NCBI GenBank assembly: GCA_019689955.1
Contig: JADGGM010000223.1
Span: forward strand, 1 to 5,833
Source: Gemmatimonadaceae bacterium
GTDB taxonomy: Bacteria; Gemmatimonadota; Gemmatimonadetes; Gemmatimonadales; Gemmatimonadaceae
Length of the DNA: 5,833 nucleotides
Direction: 5' to 3'
Shown: positions 5,814 through 5,833 of the stretch, one piece after another
How the letters are laid out: the number at the start of each line of letters is the position of its first letter
Numbering within the stretch: position 1 is the first letter of the stretch
Notes under the pieces: model-generated
Told to the model about the DNA's origin: nothing
The model's input: only the letters and a program-made list of their open reading frames with translations
Database searches by the model: none
Position numbers and translations under genes: made by a program

Positions 5814-5833
5814 CTGGCTCTTATACACAACTC
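5814..5833. other. Tn5 mosaic-end-like sequence, probable library adapter at the contig edge
   Basis: Bases 5814-5829 match the first 16 bases of the Tn5 mosaic end used in transposase library preparation (CTGTCTCTTATACACA) at 15 of 16 positions, with G for T at 5817; CTCTTATACACA at 5818-5829 is exact. It sits at the very end of the window, breaks the cytochrome frame with a stop, and is A+T-rich against its surroundings. This reads as a sequencing or assembly artefact, not a natural transposon end. The last four bases (ACTC) do not fit the expected TCT, so read errors are likely. Confidence 0.8.

Noticed and set aside
5814..5833. A natural Tn5 or IS50 end
   Set aside because: There is no transposase or target duplication. 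The match is to the engineered mosaic end and lies exactly at the sequence edge, so an adapter is the simpler reading.

Overview
The window is high-GC DNA (about two thirds G+C by eye). It is dominated by one minus-strand operon for an A-family, caa3-type cytochrome c oxidase, the aerobic respiratory terminal oxidase. Every confident gene is on the minus strand, so transcription runs from the right edge to the left. Two lipobox cytochrome proteins and the operon layout suggest a Gram-negative, aerobic or facultatively aerobic bacterium. The overall look (high GC, a lone monoheme cytochrome before a cytochrome-fused subunit II, a 14-helix subunit I and a 5-helix subunit III) fits lineages such as Gemmatimonadota or Acidobacteriota. 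That placement is recollection and inference; no marker gene proves it.

In transcription order (right to left): 5814-5833 resembles the Tn5/Nextera mosaic end, so the right edge is probably library adapter. 5428-5813 is a monoheme cytochrome c missing its N-terminus. 4406-5431 is coxB, a lipoprotein subunit II with a CuA site and a fused C-terminal cytochrome c. 2499-4394 is coxA, the catalytic subunit I. 1887-2495 is coxC, a short subunit III. 1443-1847 is a small three-helix membrane protein of unknown function. 1031-1435 is a monoheme cytochrome c lipoprotein. Genes overlap by 4 bases or are separated by 3-39 bases, which indicates one transcript. The operon promoter lies outside the window. 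A bulged stem-loop at 982-1023, directly after the last stop codon, may mark the 3' end.

Electrons would pass from a periplasmic donor (possibly one of the two separate monoheme cytochromes) to the CoxB haem c, then CuA, then haem a, then the haem a3/CuB site of CoxA, where O2 is reduced. CoxA keeps all metal-ligand histidines and the active-site tyrosine. It lacks three residues usually present in A-family oxidases: the helix VI glutamate is Trp261, the K-channel lysine is Ser337, and the histidine of the Mg site is Thr386. This is the most interesting biology in the window.

Positions 246-1030 hold no convincing gene. At the left edge (1-245) a second minus-strand gene begins and runs off the window. 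It has a good ribosome binding site and coding-like composition, but its function is not recognised. I see no tRNA, rRNA, CRISPR array, insertion sequence or phage gene. Apart from the unusual subunit I, this is an ordinary respiratory operon, and I do not see a clearly undescribed multi-gene system.
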